Shown here in pieces: positions 29,856-39,535 of a stretch of 64,000 bases of DNA (position 1 is its first letter; each line of letters opens with the position of its first letter). The translations under genes were made by a program, and so were the position numbers. Under the pieces are notes generated by a model. That model did not search any database and had not been told where the DNA came from. It was given only the letters and a program-made list of their open reading frames with translations. This DNA is from Rhodococcus sp. 06-235-1A (GTDB lineage: Bacteria > Actinomycetota > Actinomycetes > Mycobacteriales > Mycobacteriaceae). The stretch lies in the NCBI RefSeq assembly GCF_002258785.1, contig NZ_NOYI01000021.1, positions 1 to 64,000 on the forward strand. Reading direction: 5' to 3'.

Positions 29856-30631
29856 GGCTTTTCGATCTCGTTCAGGTCGATGGTCACATTGTCGCCCGAA
29901 CCCTCGACGACGATCTGCGACCCTTCCGCGTACACATCCGTCGGAAGAAGTCCGAAGGGCAGGCTCTGGCGTTCGATGGTCTTGGTGAACAGTCCGAGCA
30001 CGGTCGGCTTGGCGAAATCCGGAATCGTGAAGTCCGCTCGACCTTCGGGTCCGAAGTAGAAGTCCGACGCCACGATGGCGACGCTGTCTCCTTCGAGCAA
30101 CAGGTCGGCCTGCACGCTCACGGTCGTTTCGAGGGGACCGACCGGAACCGTCCCGGTCAGCACGACGCCACCGGTGGTGGTCTTGCCGGACCCGCCGGAG
30201 CCGCCCGTGCCGTCGGACTTGTCGGCCGGCGGTGCAGAAACCTGCAGGTCGACGATGCCGAGAAACCGTCCGAGGTCCGTCGCCTCGATGCGGACGCGGC
30301 CGTCGAGCTCGTCGACGGGGATGGCCCTGACGTTGTTGTCGATCAAGTCGGACAGTGCGATGTGCACGCCGCGAAGATTGGCCTCGATGGTGGTCGAGCC
30401 GACGTATTCGGTGGGCACGTCCTGGGCGCGAATTTCGATGTTCTGGTAGCGGCCGTCCGCCGCCTGCGTCAGGAAGGGGAAGCCGTGCACGATCACCTGT
30501 GGATCGGACGTGAGTTCACCGCCGGCGCGGATGGCGCGCGAGACTCGATATTCCGAGTACGCAGCAGCGCCGAAATCGACGACGAGCGCGAGGGCCAGCA
30601 GGCTGGCGAGTCCGATGAGAAGTGAGCGCAC
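29852..30631 (-). CDS. lmeA: LmeA family phospholipid-binding protein (DUF2993)
   Basis: About 259 residues. The GTG at 30631 gives a proper signal peptide (RSLLIGLASLLALALVVDFG), whereas the upstream TTG at 30688 would add an unlikely hydrophilic leader. The body is the DUF2993 beta-rich domain (VHGFPFLTQAADGRY, RIEATDLGRFLG) with an inserted Gly/Thr-rich loop near the middle (GTGGSGGSGKTTTGG). M. smegmatis LmeA binds phosphatidylinositides and supports mannan elongation on lipomannan in the periplasm; the homologue is Rv0817c. It overlaps thiX by 4 bp. Confidence 0.88.
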   Translation of the reverse strand: MRSLLIGLASLLALALVVDFGAAAYSEYRVSRAIRAGGELTSDPQVIVHGFPFLTQAADGRYQNIEIRAQDVPTEYVGSTTIEANLRGVHIALSDLIDNNVRAIPVDELDGRVRIEATDLGRFLGIVDLQVSAPPADKSDGTGGSGGSGKTTTGGVVLTGTVPVGPLETTVSVQADLLLEGDSVAIVASDFYFGPEGRADFTIPDFAKPTVLGLFTKTIERQSLPFGLLPTDVYAEGSQIVVEGSGDNVTIDLNEIEKP

Positions 30632-30761
30632 ACGTCCATTGTGACCGACGGGTCGTGCACTGCCCTCTTCGGCCAGTTGTACGGACAAGCTAGTCTGTGT
30701 CCTTGACGATCACTCGAATCCAGCTCGGGCTGGACCGGCCAGCAGTAAGAATGGAGACGCA

Positions 30762-31523
30762 GTGGAGCTCCTACTACTGACCTCCGATCCCAATCCGGAG
30801 GGCGTTCTACCGTCCCTTGCTCTGCTGGCGCATCACGTTCGCCCGGTGCCCACCGAGGTCTCCTCGCTACTCGAGGCAGGTTCGGCCGACCTCGCGCTGG
30901 TGGACGCCCGTACGGATTTGGCTGCGGCACGAGGCCTGTGTCGACTGCTCGGTAGCACCGGATCTGCCATTCCCGTGGTGGCTGTCCTCACCGAAGGTGG
31001 GCTCGTCGCGGTCAACTCCGATTGGGGGCTGGACGACATCCTGCTTCCGGGTACCGGCCCTGCGGAACTCGACGCGCGACTGCGACTGCTGGTCGGTCGC
31101 AGTGGCGGCGTTGCGAGCCCGGAGACCTCGGGCAAGATCACGCTCGGCGAACTGGTCATCGACGAGGGCACCTACACGGCGCGACTGCGAGGTCGGCCTC
31201 TCGACCTCACGTACAAGGAATTCGAGCTGCTCAAGTATCTGGCTCAACATGCGGGCCGGGTGTTCACCCGCGCACAACTCCTGCAGGAAGTGTGGGGTTA
31301 CGACTTCTTCGGTGGCACGAGAACCGTCGATGTGCATGTTCGACGCCTGCGCGCCAAGCTCGGTACCGAGTACGAGTCGCTGATCGGGACGGTGCGCAAC
31401 GTGGGGTACAAGGCAGTTCGGCCCGCGCGCAACTCCAAGGGCGGTCCCGCGGCTACCGACGCCGTCGGAGGGGATTCGGACGATGCCGATTTCGAGGCCG
31501 AGCAAGAGAGTACTCTTTCGTAG
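30762..31523 (+). CDS. glnR: OmpR-type nitrogen regulator
   Basis: 253 residues: a degenerate receiver domain (residues 1-115) and an OmpR/PhoB winged helix with [20 protein letters not shown] and [17 protein letters not shown]. The receiver lacks a full phospho-acceptor pocket, as in GlnR, the orphan regulator of glnA, amtB and nitrate genes in actinobacteria. Corresponds to Rv0818. The C-terminal 30 residues are a low-complexity acidic tail. GTG start; mshD begins at the next base after its stop. Confidence 0.9.
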   Translation: MELLLLTSDPNPEGVLPSLALLAHHVRPVPTEVSSLLEAGSADLALVDARTDLAAARGLCRLLGSTGSAIPVVAVLTEGGLVAVNSDWGLDDILLPGTGPAELDARLRLLVGRSGGVASPETSGKITLGELVIDEGTYTARLRGRPLDLTYKEFELLKYLAQHAGRVFTRAQLLQEVWGYDFFGGTRTVDVHVRRLRAKLGTEYESLIGTVRNVGYKAVRPARNSKGGPAATDAVGGDSDDADFEAEQESTLS

Positions 31524-32429
31524 ATGAATTCGGATACTGCGTTCGACGTCCACCCCATCGACGGCGACGCACCGTCTTCGCGCGTTTCCTACGAGATCCA
31601 CCGAATTCTTTCCCGTGCAACGGAAGTCGACGGTACCGCGCCGCTCTCCGAGCAGGCCGTCAAGGCCGTCGATGCGGGCGACGATGTCGTTCGGTTCGTC
31701 GCCACCGAGGGCGATCGCGTCGTCGGCTACGTCGGGATCGCCGACGGGATGGCCGAGGCGGTGGTCGATCCTGAATCCCGCGGCCGGGGTGTGGGTCGCC
31801 AATTGGTATCTCGTGCACTGGATCTCGGGCCGGACTTGCGAATATGGGCGCACGGCAACCTGCCTGCGGCGCAGTCGGTCGCGGCCCGTCTCGAGCTGCA
31901 GGTGGTTCGGGAGCTACTGCAGATGCGTCGGGCGGCCGACAGTCCGGATCTGCCGGATGTCGTTGTGCCGGAAGGTATTTCGCTGCGAACCTATCGTGGT
32001 CATCAGGACGACGCCGAGCTGCTGAGGGTGAACAACGCGGCATTCTCCTGGCACCCCGAACAGGGCGGCTGGACCGATCGCGACATTGCCTCGCGGCGAG
32101 ACGAGCCCTGGTTCGATCCGGCGGGCCTGTTCCTGGCGTTCGAGGAAGGCAGCGACCATCTGCTGGGATTTCACTGGACGAAAGTTCATCCAGCCGAGGG
32201 CACCGAGCCGGCCATCGGTGAGGTGTACGTGGTCGGTATCGATCCGCAGTCCCAGGGGCGTGGTCTCGGTCGAGTGCTGACGCTGGCGGGCCTGCATTAC
32301 CTGCGTAGCCGCGAACTGGGTCAGATCATGCTGTACGTCGAGGCGGACAACACTGCCGCGGTACACACCTACACCAAGCTCGGGTTCACGAATTACCACG
32401 TGGACGCCGCGTACGCGCGCACCGTCTAA
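31524..32429 (+). CDS. mshD: mycothiol acetyltransferase
   Basis: 301 residues with two GNAT domains in tandem. The C-terminal, active one has the acetyl-CoA loop VVGIDPQSQGRGLGRVLTL; the N-terminal one has a weaker version (VVDPESRGRGVGRQLV). MshD acetylates Cys-GlcN-Ins, the last step to mycothiol. Homologue Rv0819. It starts directly after glnR and reads towards the pst genes, with a 200-bp gap carrying the Pho box. Confidence 0.93.
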   Translation: MNSDTAFDVHPIDGDAPSSRVSYEIHRILSRATEVDGTAPLSEQAVKAVDAGDDVVRFVATEGDRVVGYVGIADGMAEAVVDPESRGRGVGRQLVSRALDLGPDLRIWAHGNLPAAQSVAARLELQVVRELLQMRRAADSPDLPDVVVPEGISLRTYRGHQDDAELLRVNNAAFSWHPEQGGWTDRDIASRRDEPWFDPAGLFLAFEEGSDHLLGFHWTKVHPAEGTEPAIGEVYVVGIDPQSQGRGLGRVLTLAGLHYLRSRELGQIMLYVEADNTAAVHTYTKLGFTNYHVDAAYARTV

Positions 32430-32449
32430 ACGGACATTTCCAGCGCGGT

Positions 32450-32471
32450 GTTCATCTTCCGTTCACCCACG
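32450..32471 (+). promoter_or_regulatory. Pho box upstream of pstS
   Basis: Two consecutive 11-nt direct repeat units, GTTCATCTTCC and GTTCACCCACG, match the GTTCACC-type repeats bound by PhoP/RegX3 in actinobacteria. The site is 160 bp before pstS, in the gap following mshD. It implies induction of pstSCAB under phosphate starvation. Confidence 0.75.
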
Positions 32472-32629
32472 CGGGGGTAAACGTCTACCACCTGCCCTTA
32501 CCTTTCTCTCTGGGCGGCAACCCACGCCGCCTGGTGCGAGGTTTCTTTCGAGCCGGCACCCACACAGTCACTGCTCGGCCGATCAGGCCCGAGGCGTGAA
32601 CACGGCCCAAGATTCCTCGGAGGAAACAG

Positions 32630-33730
32630 GTGAACCTCAAGCGCAACGGTGCTCTCATGAGTGCAGTGGCAGTCAGTGCCATGTTGCTGGCCGCATGCGG
32701 TAGCGACGCGAACGTCGCCACCACGGACGGCGCATCAGAGTCCTCGGCTACCTGCGAAGGCAAGTCCCCGCTGACCGGTGAAGGCTCGTCCGCTCAGCAG
32801 AACGCCATGTCCAACTTCACCTCGATCTACTCCGGCGTCTGCGCCGGCAAGGCCGTCGAGTACACCACCAGCGGCTCGGGCAACGGCCGCACGCAGTTCG
32901 TCGCGGGTCTCGTCGACTTCGCCGGATCCGACTCGTCCATCAAGGACGATCAGGCCGCGCAGGCAGCCGTTCGTTGCGCCAACAACCCGGCGTGGAACCT
33001 GCCGCTCGTCTTCGGACCGGTCGCGGTGGCCTACAACGTCGACGGTGTCGACAACCTGGTGCTGAACCCGGATGTCATCGCACAGATCTTCACCGGCAAG
33101 ATCACCACCTGGAACGACCCGGCCATCGCCGCACTCAACGAGGGCGCAACGCTCCCGACGACCGCGATCACCCCGGTCTACCGCTCCGACTCCTCGGGCA
33201 CCAGCGACAACTTCCAGCGCTTCCTCGCCGCATCCGCTCCCGAGGCCTGGACGCTGAACCACAGCTCCGACTGGGCCGGTGGCGTCGGTGAAGGTGCCAA
33301 CGGATCCTCGGGCGTCGCCCAGGCCGTGGCCGCAACCCCCGGCTCGATCACCTACGTCGAGAAGGGCTTCGCCGATCAGGAGAGCCTCGGCAAGGCTGCT
33401 GTCGACTTCGGCAACGGACCGGTCGAGCTGAGCAGCGAGACCGCGGGCAAGGCCATCGACGCCGCGAAGTTCAAGGGTGAGGGCAACGACCTCGTCATCG
33501 ACATCGACGGCCTGTACGCCAGCAACGAAGCCGACACGTACCCGCTGGTTCTGGCGACCTACGAGATCGTCTGCTCGAAGGGCTACGACGCCGACACCAC
33601 GGCAGCAGTCAAGTCGTTCCTGCTCAGTGCAGCCAACGAGGGCCAGCAGGGCCTCGAGGCAGCCGGCTACGTGCCGCTGCCCGATGCATTCAAGGAACGC
33701 CTGGTCACCGCTATCGAAGCGATCGCCTGA
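32630..33730 (+). CDS. pstS: phosphate ABC transporter substrate-binding lipoprotein
   Basis: 366 residues. A lipoprotein signal with lipobox MLLAAC is followed by the PstS fold: LTGEGSSAQQNAMSNF and YTTSGSGNGRTQF (phosphate-contact serines and arginine), FAGSDSSIKDDQ, and YRSDSSGTSDNFQRFL. It captures phosphate at the outer face of the membrane. A GTG start lies behind GGAGGAAACAG. First gene of pstSCAB. Confidence 0.96.
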   Translation: MNLKRNGALMSAVAVSAMLLAACGSDANVATTDGASESSATCEGKSPLTGEGSSAQQNAMSNFTSIYSGVCAGKAVEYTTSGSGNGRTQFVAGLVDFAGSDSSIKDDQAAQAAVRCANNPAWNLPLVFGPVAVAYNVDGVDNLVLNPDVIAQIFTGKITTWNDPAIAALNEGATLPTTAITPVYRSDSSGTSDNFQRFLAASAPEAWTLNHSSDWAGGVGEGANGSSGVAQAVAATPGSITYVEKGFADQESLGKAAVDFGNGPVELSSETAGKAIDAAKFKGEGNDLVIDIDGLYASNEADTYPLVLATYEIVCSKGYDADTTAAVKSFLLSAANEGQQGLEAAGYVPLPDAFKERLVTAIEAIA

Positions 33731-33808
33731 TTCAATGAGACGTAATCTTGCTTCGGCTCGCGGTGTCGCGAGCCGAAGCAGGACCGTCCTCGACCCCCAC
33801 ACGAGACA

Positions 33809-34855
33809 GTGAGCGGTATGAGCGACACCCACTCGATGACCGGCGTCCCCTCTGCGGCTTCCGTGCCCTCCACGGGTGCCGCGCACAAACCGGAAGAACC
33901 ACAATTGTCAGACACGAAAACATCGGGGACCGTCACACGTCCCGGTGACCGGATCTTCTCCGGCCTGGCCACGGGCGCGGGCATCTTCATCATCGCCTTG
34001 ATCGCCGCTGTGGGTATCTTCCTGCTCTGGCGCGCGATCCCCTCACTGTCGAACAACACGGTCAACTTCCTGACCTACAACGGTGCATGGGACACCTCCA
34101 ACACCTCCGCCATGGTGTTCGGTGTACTGGACCTCTTCCTGGTCACCGTCACCGTGTCTCTGTTCGCGCTGATTCTCGCGATGCCCGTCGCACTCGGTAT
34201 CGCCATCTATCTGACGAACTACGCACCCAAGCGAGTCGCAGGACCGCTCGGCTACGTCATCGACCTGCTGGCCGCGGTCCCGTCGATCGTCTTCGGTCTC
34301 TGGGGCCTGTACGTCCTCGCGCCCGCCATCAGCCCGTTCGCGGAATGGCTGAATTCGTCGTTGAGCTGGTTCCCGCTCTTCAGCACCGGCTCGGTCTCCA
34401 TCGCAGGCGGCGGCACCATTTTCACCGGTGGCATCGTGCTCGCGGTCATGATCCTGCCGATCATCGCCGCGGTCACCCGCGAGGTGTTCATCCAGACGCC
34501 GAAGGGTCAGGTCGAAGCTGCCCTCGCACTCGGAGCCACTCGCTGGGAGGTCGTGCGCACCACGGTCATTCCGTTCGGCAAGTCCGGCTTCGTCTCCGGT
34601 TCGATGCTAGGCCTGGGCCGCGCGCTCGGTGAGACCATCGCGCTCTACATCATCATCCGCAGCACCCAGGCAACCTTCGGCGGAACACTGTTCGACGGCG
34701 GTTCCACCTTCGCGACGAAGATCGCGCTGGCCGCAGGCGAGTTCAACAACCCGCTCCAAGCCGGTGCCTACATCGCCGCGGGTCTGGTGCTCTTCATCCT
34801 GACGTTCGTCGTCAACGCCGGTGCCCGCGCCGCCATCGCCGGAAAGAAGGACTGA
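33809..34855 (+). CDS. pstC: phosphate ABC transporter permease PstC
   Basis: 348 residues with a hydrophilic N-terminus of about 50 residues, then six membrane helices. The EAA-type loop is QVEAALALGATRWEVVRTTVIP, and LGETIALYIIIR follows. A GTG is at 33809; an ATG at 33818, three codons later, is an equally good start. It forms the channel with PstA. Confidence 0.94.
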   Translation: MSGMSDTHSMTGVPSAASVPSTGAAHKPEEPQLSDTKTSGTVTRPGDRIFSGLATGAGIFIIALIAAVGIFLLWRAIPSLSNNTVNFLTYNGAWDTSNTSAMVFGVLDLFLVTVTVSLFALILAMPVALGIAIYLTNYAPKRVAGPLGYVIDLLAAVPSIVFGLWGLYVLAPAISPFAEWLNSSLSWFPLFSTGSVSIAGGGTIFTGGIVLAVMILPIIAAVTREVFIQTPKGQVEAALALGATRWEVVRTTVIPFGKSGFVSGSMLGLGRALGETIALYIIIRSTQATFGGTLFDGGSTFATKIALAAGEFNNPLQAGAYIAAGLVLFILTFVVNAGARAAIAGKKD

Positions 34856-34858
34856 CCC

Positions 34859-35767
34859 ATGACCGCAACCATGGACAAGCCCGTCAAGGAACCTACGTTC
34901 CAGGGCGTCAGCGCTCGGCGTAAGGCATCGAACCTCACGGCGACGATCCTCGTCAGCCTCTCGGTTCTCGTCGCACTCGTGCCGCTCATCTGGGTGCTCT
35001 ACACGGTGATCTCCCGCGGTCTGTCCGCTGTGGTCTCACCCACCTGGTGGCAGAACTCGCAGGCAGGCGTCACCCAGTTCATTGCAGGCGGCGGTGCCTA
35101 CCACGCCATCGTCGGCACCCTCCTGCAAGGACTGTTCTGCGCCGTCATCTCCATCCCGATCGGCATCTTCGTCGCCATCTACCTCGTCGAATACGGCGTG
35201 GGTACCCGGCTGGCGCGAGTGACGACGTTCATGGTCGACATCCTCACCGGTGTGCCGTCCATCGTCGCGGCCCTGTTCATCTACGCGCTGTGGATCGCCA
35301 CCTTCGGCTTCCAGCGCTCCGGCGTGGCCGTCGCATTCGCCCTCGTGCTCCTGATGATCCCGGTGATCGTCCGTTCGGCCGAAGAGATGTTGCGCATCGT
35401 CCCGCAGGACCTGCGCGAGGCGTCCTACGCGCTCGGCGTGCCCAAGTGGAAGACCATCGCCAAGATCGTCATCCCCACGGCGCTGTCGGGCATCGTGACC
35501 GGCATCATGCTCGCCCTCGCTCGCGTGATGGGCGAGACGGCACCGGTGCTGATCCTGGTGGGATCTGCCACCGCCATCAACTTCAACATCTTCGAAGGGC
35601 CGCAGACGTCTCTGCCGCTCATGATGGTCGACCTGCAGAAAGCAGGAACCGGCGTGCTCACCGCTGAGCGCATGTGGGGAGCAGCCCTGACGCTGATCCT
35701 GATCGTCGCAATACTCAACATCGGCGCGAAGTTGGTCTCGAAGTTCTTCTCGCCCAAGAACTTCTGA
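34859..35767 (+). CDS. pstA: phosphate ABC transporter permease PstA
   Basis: 302 residues, six hydrophobic helices and the coupling loop [22 protein letters not shown], then [14 protein letters not shown], as in PstA. ATG three bases after the pstC stop, so the genes are cotranscribed. Confidence 0.94.
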   Translation: MTATMDKPVKEPTFQGVSARRKASNLTATILVSLSVLVALVPLIWVLYTVISRGLSAVVSPTWWQNSQAGVTQFIAGGGAYHAIVGTLLQGLFCAVISIPIGIFVAIYLVEYGVGTRLARVTTFMVDILTGVPSIVAALFIYALWIATFGFQRSGVAVAFALVLLMIPVIVRSAEEMLRIVPQDLREASYALGVPKWKTIAKIVIPTALSGIVTGIMLALARVMGETAPVLILVGSATAINFNIFEGPQTSLPLMMVDLQKAGTGVLTAERMWGAALTLILIVAILNIGAKLVSKFFSPKNF

Positions 35768-35802
35768 CCCACCCGACTCCAGCGAATCTAAGGAACCAGA
35801 AC

Positions 35803-36579
35803 ATGGCAAAGCGTCTCGATCTCAAAGACGTCAACATCTACTACGGCAAGTTCCATGCCGTTTCCGACGTCACGCTGGCCGTCCCGCCGCGAAGCGTCAC
35901 CGCGTTCATCGGACCGTCGGGCTGCGGTAAGTCCACCGTCCTGCGTTCGCTCAACCGCATGCACGAGGTCACTCCCGGTGCCCGCGTCGAGGGCTCGGTG
36001 CTGCTCGACGGCGAGGACATCTACGGCAGTGGCGTCGACCCCGTGGGCGTACGTCGCACCATCGGCATGGTCTTCCAGCGCCCCAACCCGTTCCCGACGA
36101 TGTCGATCAAGGACAACGTCGTCGCCGGCCTGAAGTTGCAGGGCGGACGCGGCAAGAAGGAACTGGACGAGATCGCCGAGCGCTCGCTCAAGGGTGCCAA
36201 CCTCTGGAACGAGGTCAAGGACCGACTCGACAAGCCCGGTGGCGGCCTCTCCGGCGGTCAGCAGCAGCGTCTGTGCATCGCTCGCGCCATCGCCGTCTCA
36301 CCCGACGTGCTGCTGATGGACGAGCCCTGCTCGGCTCTCGACCCCATCTCCACCCTCGCCATCGAGGACCTGATCCAGGAACTCAAGCAGGACTTCACGA
36401 TCGTGATCGTCACGCACAACATGCAGCAGGCCGCCCGTGTGAGCGATCAGACCGGCTTCTTCAACCTCGAGGCCACCGGTAAGCCCGGCAAGCTCATCGA
36501 GATCGACGACACCGAGAAGATCTTCTCGAACCCGACGCAGAAGGCCACCGAGGACTACATCTCCGGCCGTTTCGGATAA
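35803..36579 (+). CDS. pstB: phosphate ABC transporter ATP-binding protein
   Basis: 258 residues: Walker [11 protein letters not shown]-loop FQRPNPFP (typical PstB), signature [15 protein letters not shown] and Walker [14 protein letters not shown]. The ATG at 35803 has AAGGAA upstream. It is the phoT homologue (Rv0820). Last gene of the operon, followed by a strong terminator. Confidence 0.96.
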   Translation: MAKRLDLKDVNIYYGKFHAVSDVTLAVPPRSVTAFIGPSGCGKSTVLRSLNRMHEVTPGARVEGSVLLDGEDIYGSGVDPVGVRRTIGMVFQRPNPFPTMSIKDNVVAGLKLQGGRGKKELDEIAERSLKGANLWNEVKDRLDKPGGGLSGGQQQRLCIARAIAVSPDVLLMDEPCSALDPISTLAIEDLIQELKQDFTIVIVTHNMQQAARVSDQTGFFNLEATGKPGKLIEIDDTEKIFSNPTQKATEDYISGRFG

Positions 36580-36595
36580 CCACACACGAACGAAG

Positions 36596-36629
36596 AAGCC
36601 CCCGCCGAGCGAAAGCTCGGCGGGGGCTT
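36596..36629 (+). terminator. pst operon terminator
   Basis: Perfect 15-bp stem (36596-36610 with 36615-36629) capped by a GAAA tetraloop and followed by GTTTCG. It lies 16 bp after the pstB stop. Confidence 0.92.
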
Positions 36630-36698
36630 GTTTCGTATCTGCGCTCTCTGCCCCGATACGGCTGGTGACTCCACTGCGCTGGTGACTTCACTACGAAA

Positions 36699-36731
36699 GC
36701 CGAGTAGTGCTGCAGCGCAGCGCTACTCGGC
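36699..36731 (-). terminator. phoU terminator hairpin
   Basis: Inverted repeat GCCGAGTAG/CTACTCGGC (36699-36707 and 36723-36731) 19 bp beyond the phoU stop on the leftward strand. The loop is GC-rich. The adjacent 36661-36694 stretch holds an imperfect 17-bp tandem duplication (GCTGGTGACTCCACTGC type). Confidence 0.65.
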
Positions 36732-36749
36732 CTCGACGAGTACTGGGTT

Positions 36750-37424
36750 CTACGAGGTGGGGATGTTGTTGTGGCTCAGGTCGACGGGCAGCTCACCTGT
36801 CACCAGGAAGATCACTCGGCGACCCACCTCGACAGCATGGTCGGCGAACCGCTCGTAGAAGCGACCCAGCAGGGTCACGTCGACTGCAGCCGCGACGCCA
36901 TGGCTCCACTCGCGGTCCATCAGCACCGTGAAGAGGTGACGGTGCAGATCGTCCATTGCCTCGTCCTCCTCCTGCAGCTTTGCCGCGCGCTCGGGATCGC
37001 GGGTCTCGAGGACCTCGCGAGCCGAAGCGCCGATCTGAACGGCGAGGCGACCCATCTCGGCGAAGTACCCGTTGACCACCTCGGGGAGGGCATGGTTCGG
37101 GTGCCTGCGGCGGGTGATCTTGGCGACGTGCAACGCAAGTGCGCCCATGCGGTCGATGTCGGCAACGATCTGAATGCCGGCCACCACCGAACGGAGATCG
37201 CCCGCGACCGGAGCCTGCAGGGCGAGAAGCGTGAACGCCTTCTCCTCGCACACAGCGCTGAGCTCGGTGATCCTGTCGTGTTCGGAAATGACCTGCTCGG
37301 CGAGCACCAGGTCTGCTTGGAGGAGTGACTGAGTGGCCTTTTCCATGGCCGAACCAGCCAGGCTCGCCATTTCTCCGAGGAGATCGGCCAGCTCGTTCAT
37401 CTGTTCGTTGTAGGCGACGCGCAT
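36750..37424 (-). CDS. phoU: phosphate signalling protein PhoU
   Basis: 224 residues beginning [16 protein letters not shown], made of two PhoU three-helix repeats (metal-binding E/D-x3-D type positions in [13 protein letters not shown] and [16 protein letters not shown]). It couples Pst status to the SenX3-RegX3 type kinase and limits phosphate uptake. The homologue is PhoY2 (Rv0821c). It is convergent with pstB, separated by two hairpins. Confidence 0.94.
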   Translation of the reverse strand: MRVAYNEQMNELADLLGEMASLAGSAMEKATQSLLQADLVLAEQVISEHDRITELSAVCEEKAFTLLALQAPVAGDLRSVVAGIQIVADIDRMGALALHVAKITRRRHPNHALPEVVNGYFAEMGRLAVQIGASAREVLETRDPERAAKLQEEDEAMDDLHRHLFTVLMDREWSHGVAAAVDVTLLGRFYERFADHAVEVGRRVIFLVTGELPVDLSHNNIPTS

Positions 37425-37490
37425 AGGCGAAGTTTAGTAGGTCACACCGACCAGTTCTCTGTCCCGAGGGTTAACGGAGCATGAATGAAG

Positions 37491-39428
37491 TCAGGCGCAC
37501 GTGTCGTCGGCGGCATTGGTGAACGAGAGATCCTCCGGTAGAGGTGCGCTCTCGGTTGTGCCCTCCACCTGGGTGGGATCGATCTCGCTGCCGAACGCCG
37601 TCGGGTACTGGGTGTACCCGGGGTAGTTGGAGCCGAGCACCACCTCGACGACGTTGTTCAGGCTCGGTGCCAGCTCGATGGCGGCACCGGGGATCGCCGA
37701 TGCAACGGTCGCCGCAGCCGCTTCCTGATCCTGCGAGTAGCGCACCACCGTCTGGGCGGCGCTGCCGGAGAAGTTGCCCACCGTCAGGATCTGGAATCCG
37801 TAGGTCGCCAGCTCGTCGGACGCAGTTTGAGCCATCCCGGCGATGTCGGACGCGTTGGACACCTGCAACGACACGGTTCCCGGTTCGACGGCCAGCAGCG
37901 GCGCGTCGGGAGCGTCGGCGGGTGCCGAGGATTCGGGCGTCACCGGCTCGGCTCGTTCCTCACCGGGAAGTGGATCGTCGTCGATGATGGCCTGGAAGAT
38001 GGCCCCGATCGCCTCGTCGTTGGGTATCTCGTTGCCGTAGTCGTTGGTGCCGGTGGTGGGGATGGTCAGGAAGGTCACTGCTCCGGCATCGACGTTCTGC
38101 AGCGATCGGCCCAGCGTCACCAGATCCTGAGTCTTGACGTTCTCCACGAACGTGTCCGAGGTGAATGCGTTGACGAAGCCGTTCAACTTGCCCGGGTCGA
38201 GCAACACCTGGTTGGACAGCGCAGATCTCAGTAGGGACGACAGGAATCGTTGCTGCCGCTTGATGCGGCCGTAGTCACCGTTGCCCTCGGACTCGATGTT
38301 GCGTGCACGCACGTAGTTCAGTGCGGTCCGGCCGTCGATGCGCTGCGTACCGGGGTTGGGAAGAACGTCACCGAGTTCGTAGTCGAACAGCGGTTGCGCG
38401 GTGCACACCTCGACCCCGCCGACCTCGTCCACCATGGACTCGAAACCGGCGAAGTCCATCCCGACGAAGTGCCCGATGCGCAGTCCGGAGATCTTCTGGA
38501 TGGTCTTCACCAGGCACTTGGGACCACCGAGGGCATAGGTGGCATTGAGCTTGTCGCCGTATGCCTCGGGGAACATCTCTCCGGTGTAGGTATTGGTGGT
38601 GTTGTCGAACTGCTCGCATTCGGGTCGGGTCACGTCGAGATCGCGAGGGAACGAGACGGCGACGACGCGACTGCGGTCGGCCGGAATGTTGACCAGCATG
38701 ACGGTGTCCGAGCGGGATCCCTCCGCATCGGCGACGGTGCCCGCGCCCACCTCTCCGCTGGCGCCGGCACGGGTGTCGGTGCCCACGATCAGGTAGGTCT
38801 CGTCGCCGTACTGGCCCGCGGCGTCGACGACGTCCGTCGAGTCCGGATCGAGTGCGGCGACCTGAAGAAATCCTTGGTCGGTGTTGCGGAGGTATCCCCA
38901 TACGACTCCGGTCAGGGCGACCGACAGGATCGCGATCACGGACACCAGGCTCCGGCCGATCATCCGAACTCGACGGCGTCGTCTGACCCGGCTCATCGCC
39001 AACCTCGTCAGCGCCGGACGGTCCGTGGCAGGCGCGCCCACCGGTTCCGGTACGGCGTGCGGTGGTGTCGGTGGCACTGCCCGGGCGGGCGGGGGCGTGG
39101 AATCGGTGATCGGGGAGATGATCTCGGTGGGTTCATCGGACTCGGGGCGTTCGGTAGGTACCCGACGACTCGATCCCGACCGCGACATCTTGTCCACCAA
39201 CTCGGCCACCGAGACGGTGTCGGCATTACGCGGTGATCGTTTTCCGAGCCTGCCGCTGTCGCCGGGCTGCGGTGGTGAATCCTGGTCCGGTGTGGCGGGG
39301 CGTTCGGAGCGAGGTCGACGCTGTCCGGTTCGTCCGATTGCGCCGGGTTGTCTGATTGAGGACAGCGGGCGCTCCCATGGGGCGCGACCCTCGGGCACAG
39401 ACGGGCCCGACTCTCGATCGTCTCCCAC
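37491..39428 (-). CDS. LytR-CpsA-Psr (LCP) cell-wall ligase with C-terminal LytR_C domain
   Basis: 645 residues: a long, charged, proline- and arginine-rich cytoplasmic region (1-145), one membrane helix (SLVSVIAILSVALTGVVWGYL), the LCP catalytic domain (SDTVMLVNIPADRSRVVAVSFPRDL, RIGHFVGMDFAGFESMVDEVGG, TALNYVRARNIESEGNGDYGR with the catalytic arginines) and a LytR_C domain near 525-620. LCP enzymes ligate arabinogalactan or other polymers from lipid carrier to peptidoglycan. Homologue Rv0822c. GTG start. Confidence 0.92.
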   Translation of the reverse strand: MGDDRESGPSVPEGRAPWERPLSSIRQPGAIGRTGQRRPRSERPATPDQDSPPQPGDSGRLGKRSPRNADTVSVAELVDKMSRSGSSRRVPTERPESDEPTEIISPITDSTPPPARAVPPTPPHAVPEPVGAPATDRPALTRLAMSRVRRRRRVRMIGRSLVSVIAILSVALTGVVWGYLRNTDQGFLQVAALDPDSTDVVDAAGQYGDETYLIVGTDTRAGASGEVGAGTVADAEGSRSDTVMLVNIPADRSRVVAVSFPRDLDVTRPECEQFDNTTNTYTGEMFPEAYGDKLNATYALGGPKCLVKTIQKISGLRIGHFVGMDFAGFESMVDEVGGVEVCTAQPLFDYELGDVLPNPGTQRIDGRTALNYVRARNIESEGNGDYGRIKRQQRFLSSLLRSALSNQVLLDPGKLNGFVNAFTSDTFVENVKTQDLVTLGRSLQNVDAGAVTFLTIPTTGTNDYGNEIPNDEAIGAIFQAIIDDDPLPGEERAEPVTPESSAPADAPDAPLLAVEPGTVSLQVSNASDIAGMAQTASDELATYGFQILTVGNFSGSAAQTVVRYSQDQEAAAATVASAIPGAAIELAPSLNNVVEVVLGSNYPGYTQYPTAFGSEIDPTQVEGTTESAPLPEDLSFTNAADDTCA

Positions 39429-39535
39429 GAATTCGAACCTGGCCTTCCATCACACGCACGCATTGCCTACTCGGCAATCCCAGCCATAGTACTGACTCGA
39501 GCCGCATGGTCCACTTCGTGCGAGACGAGGGGAGG

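Noticed and set aside
36661-36694. 17-bp imperfect tandem repeat as a possible CRISPR or iteron
   Set aside because: Only two copies without spacers; probably a local duplication beside the phoU terminator.
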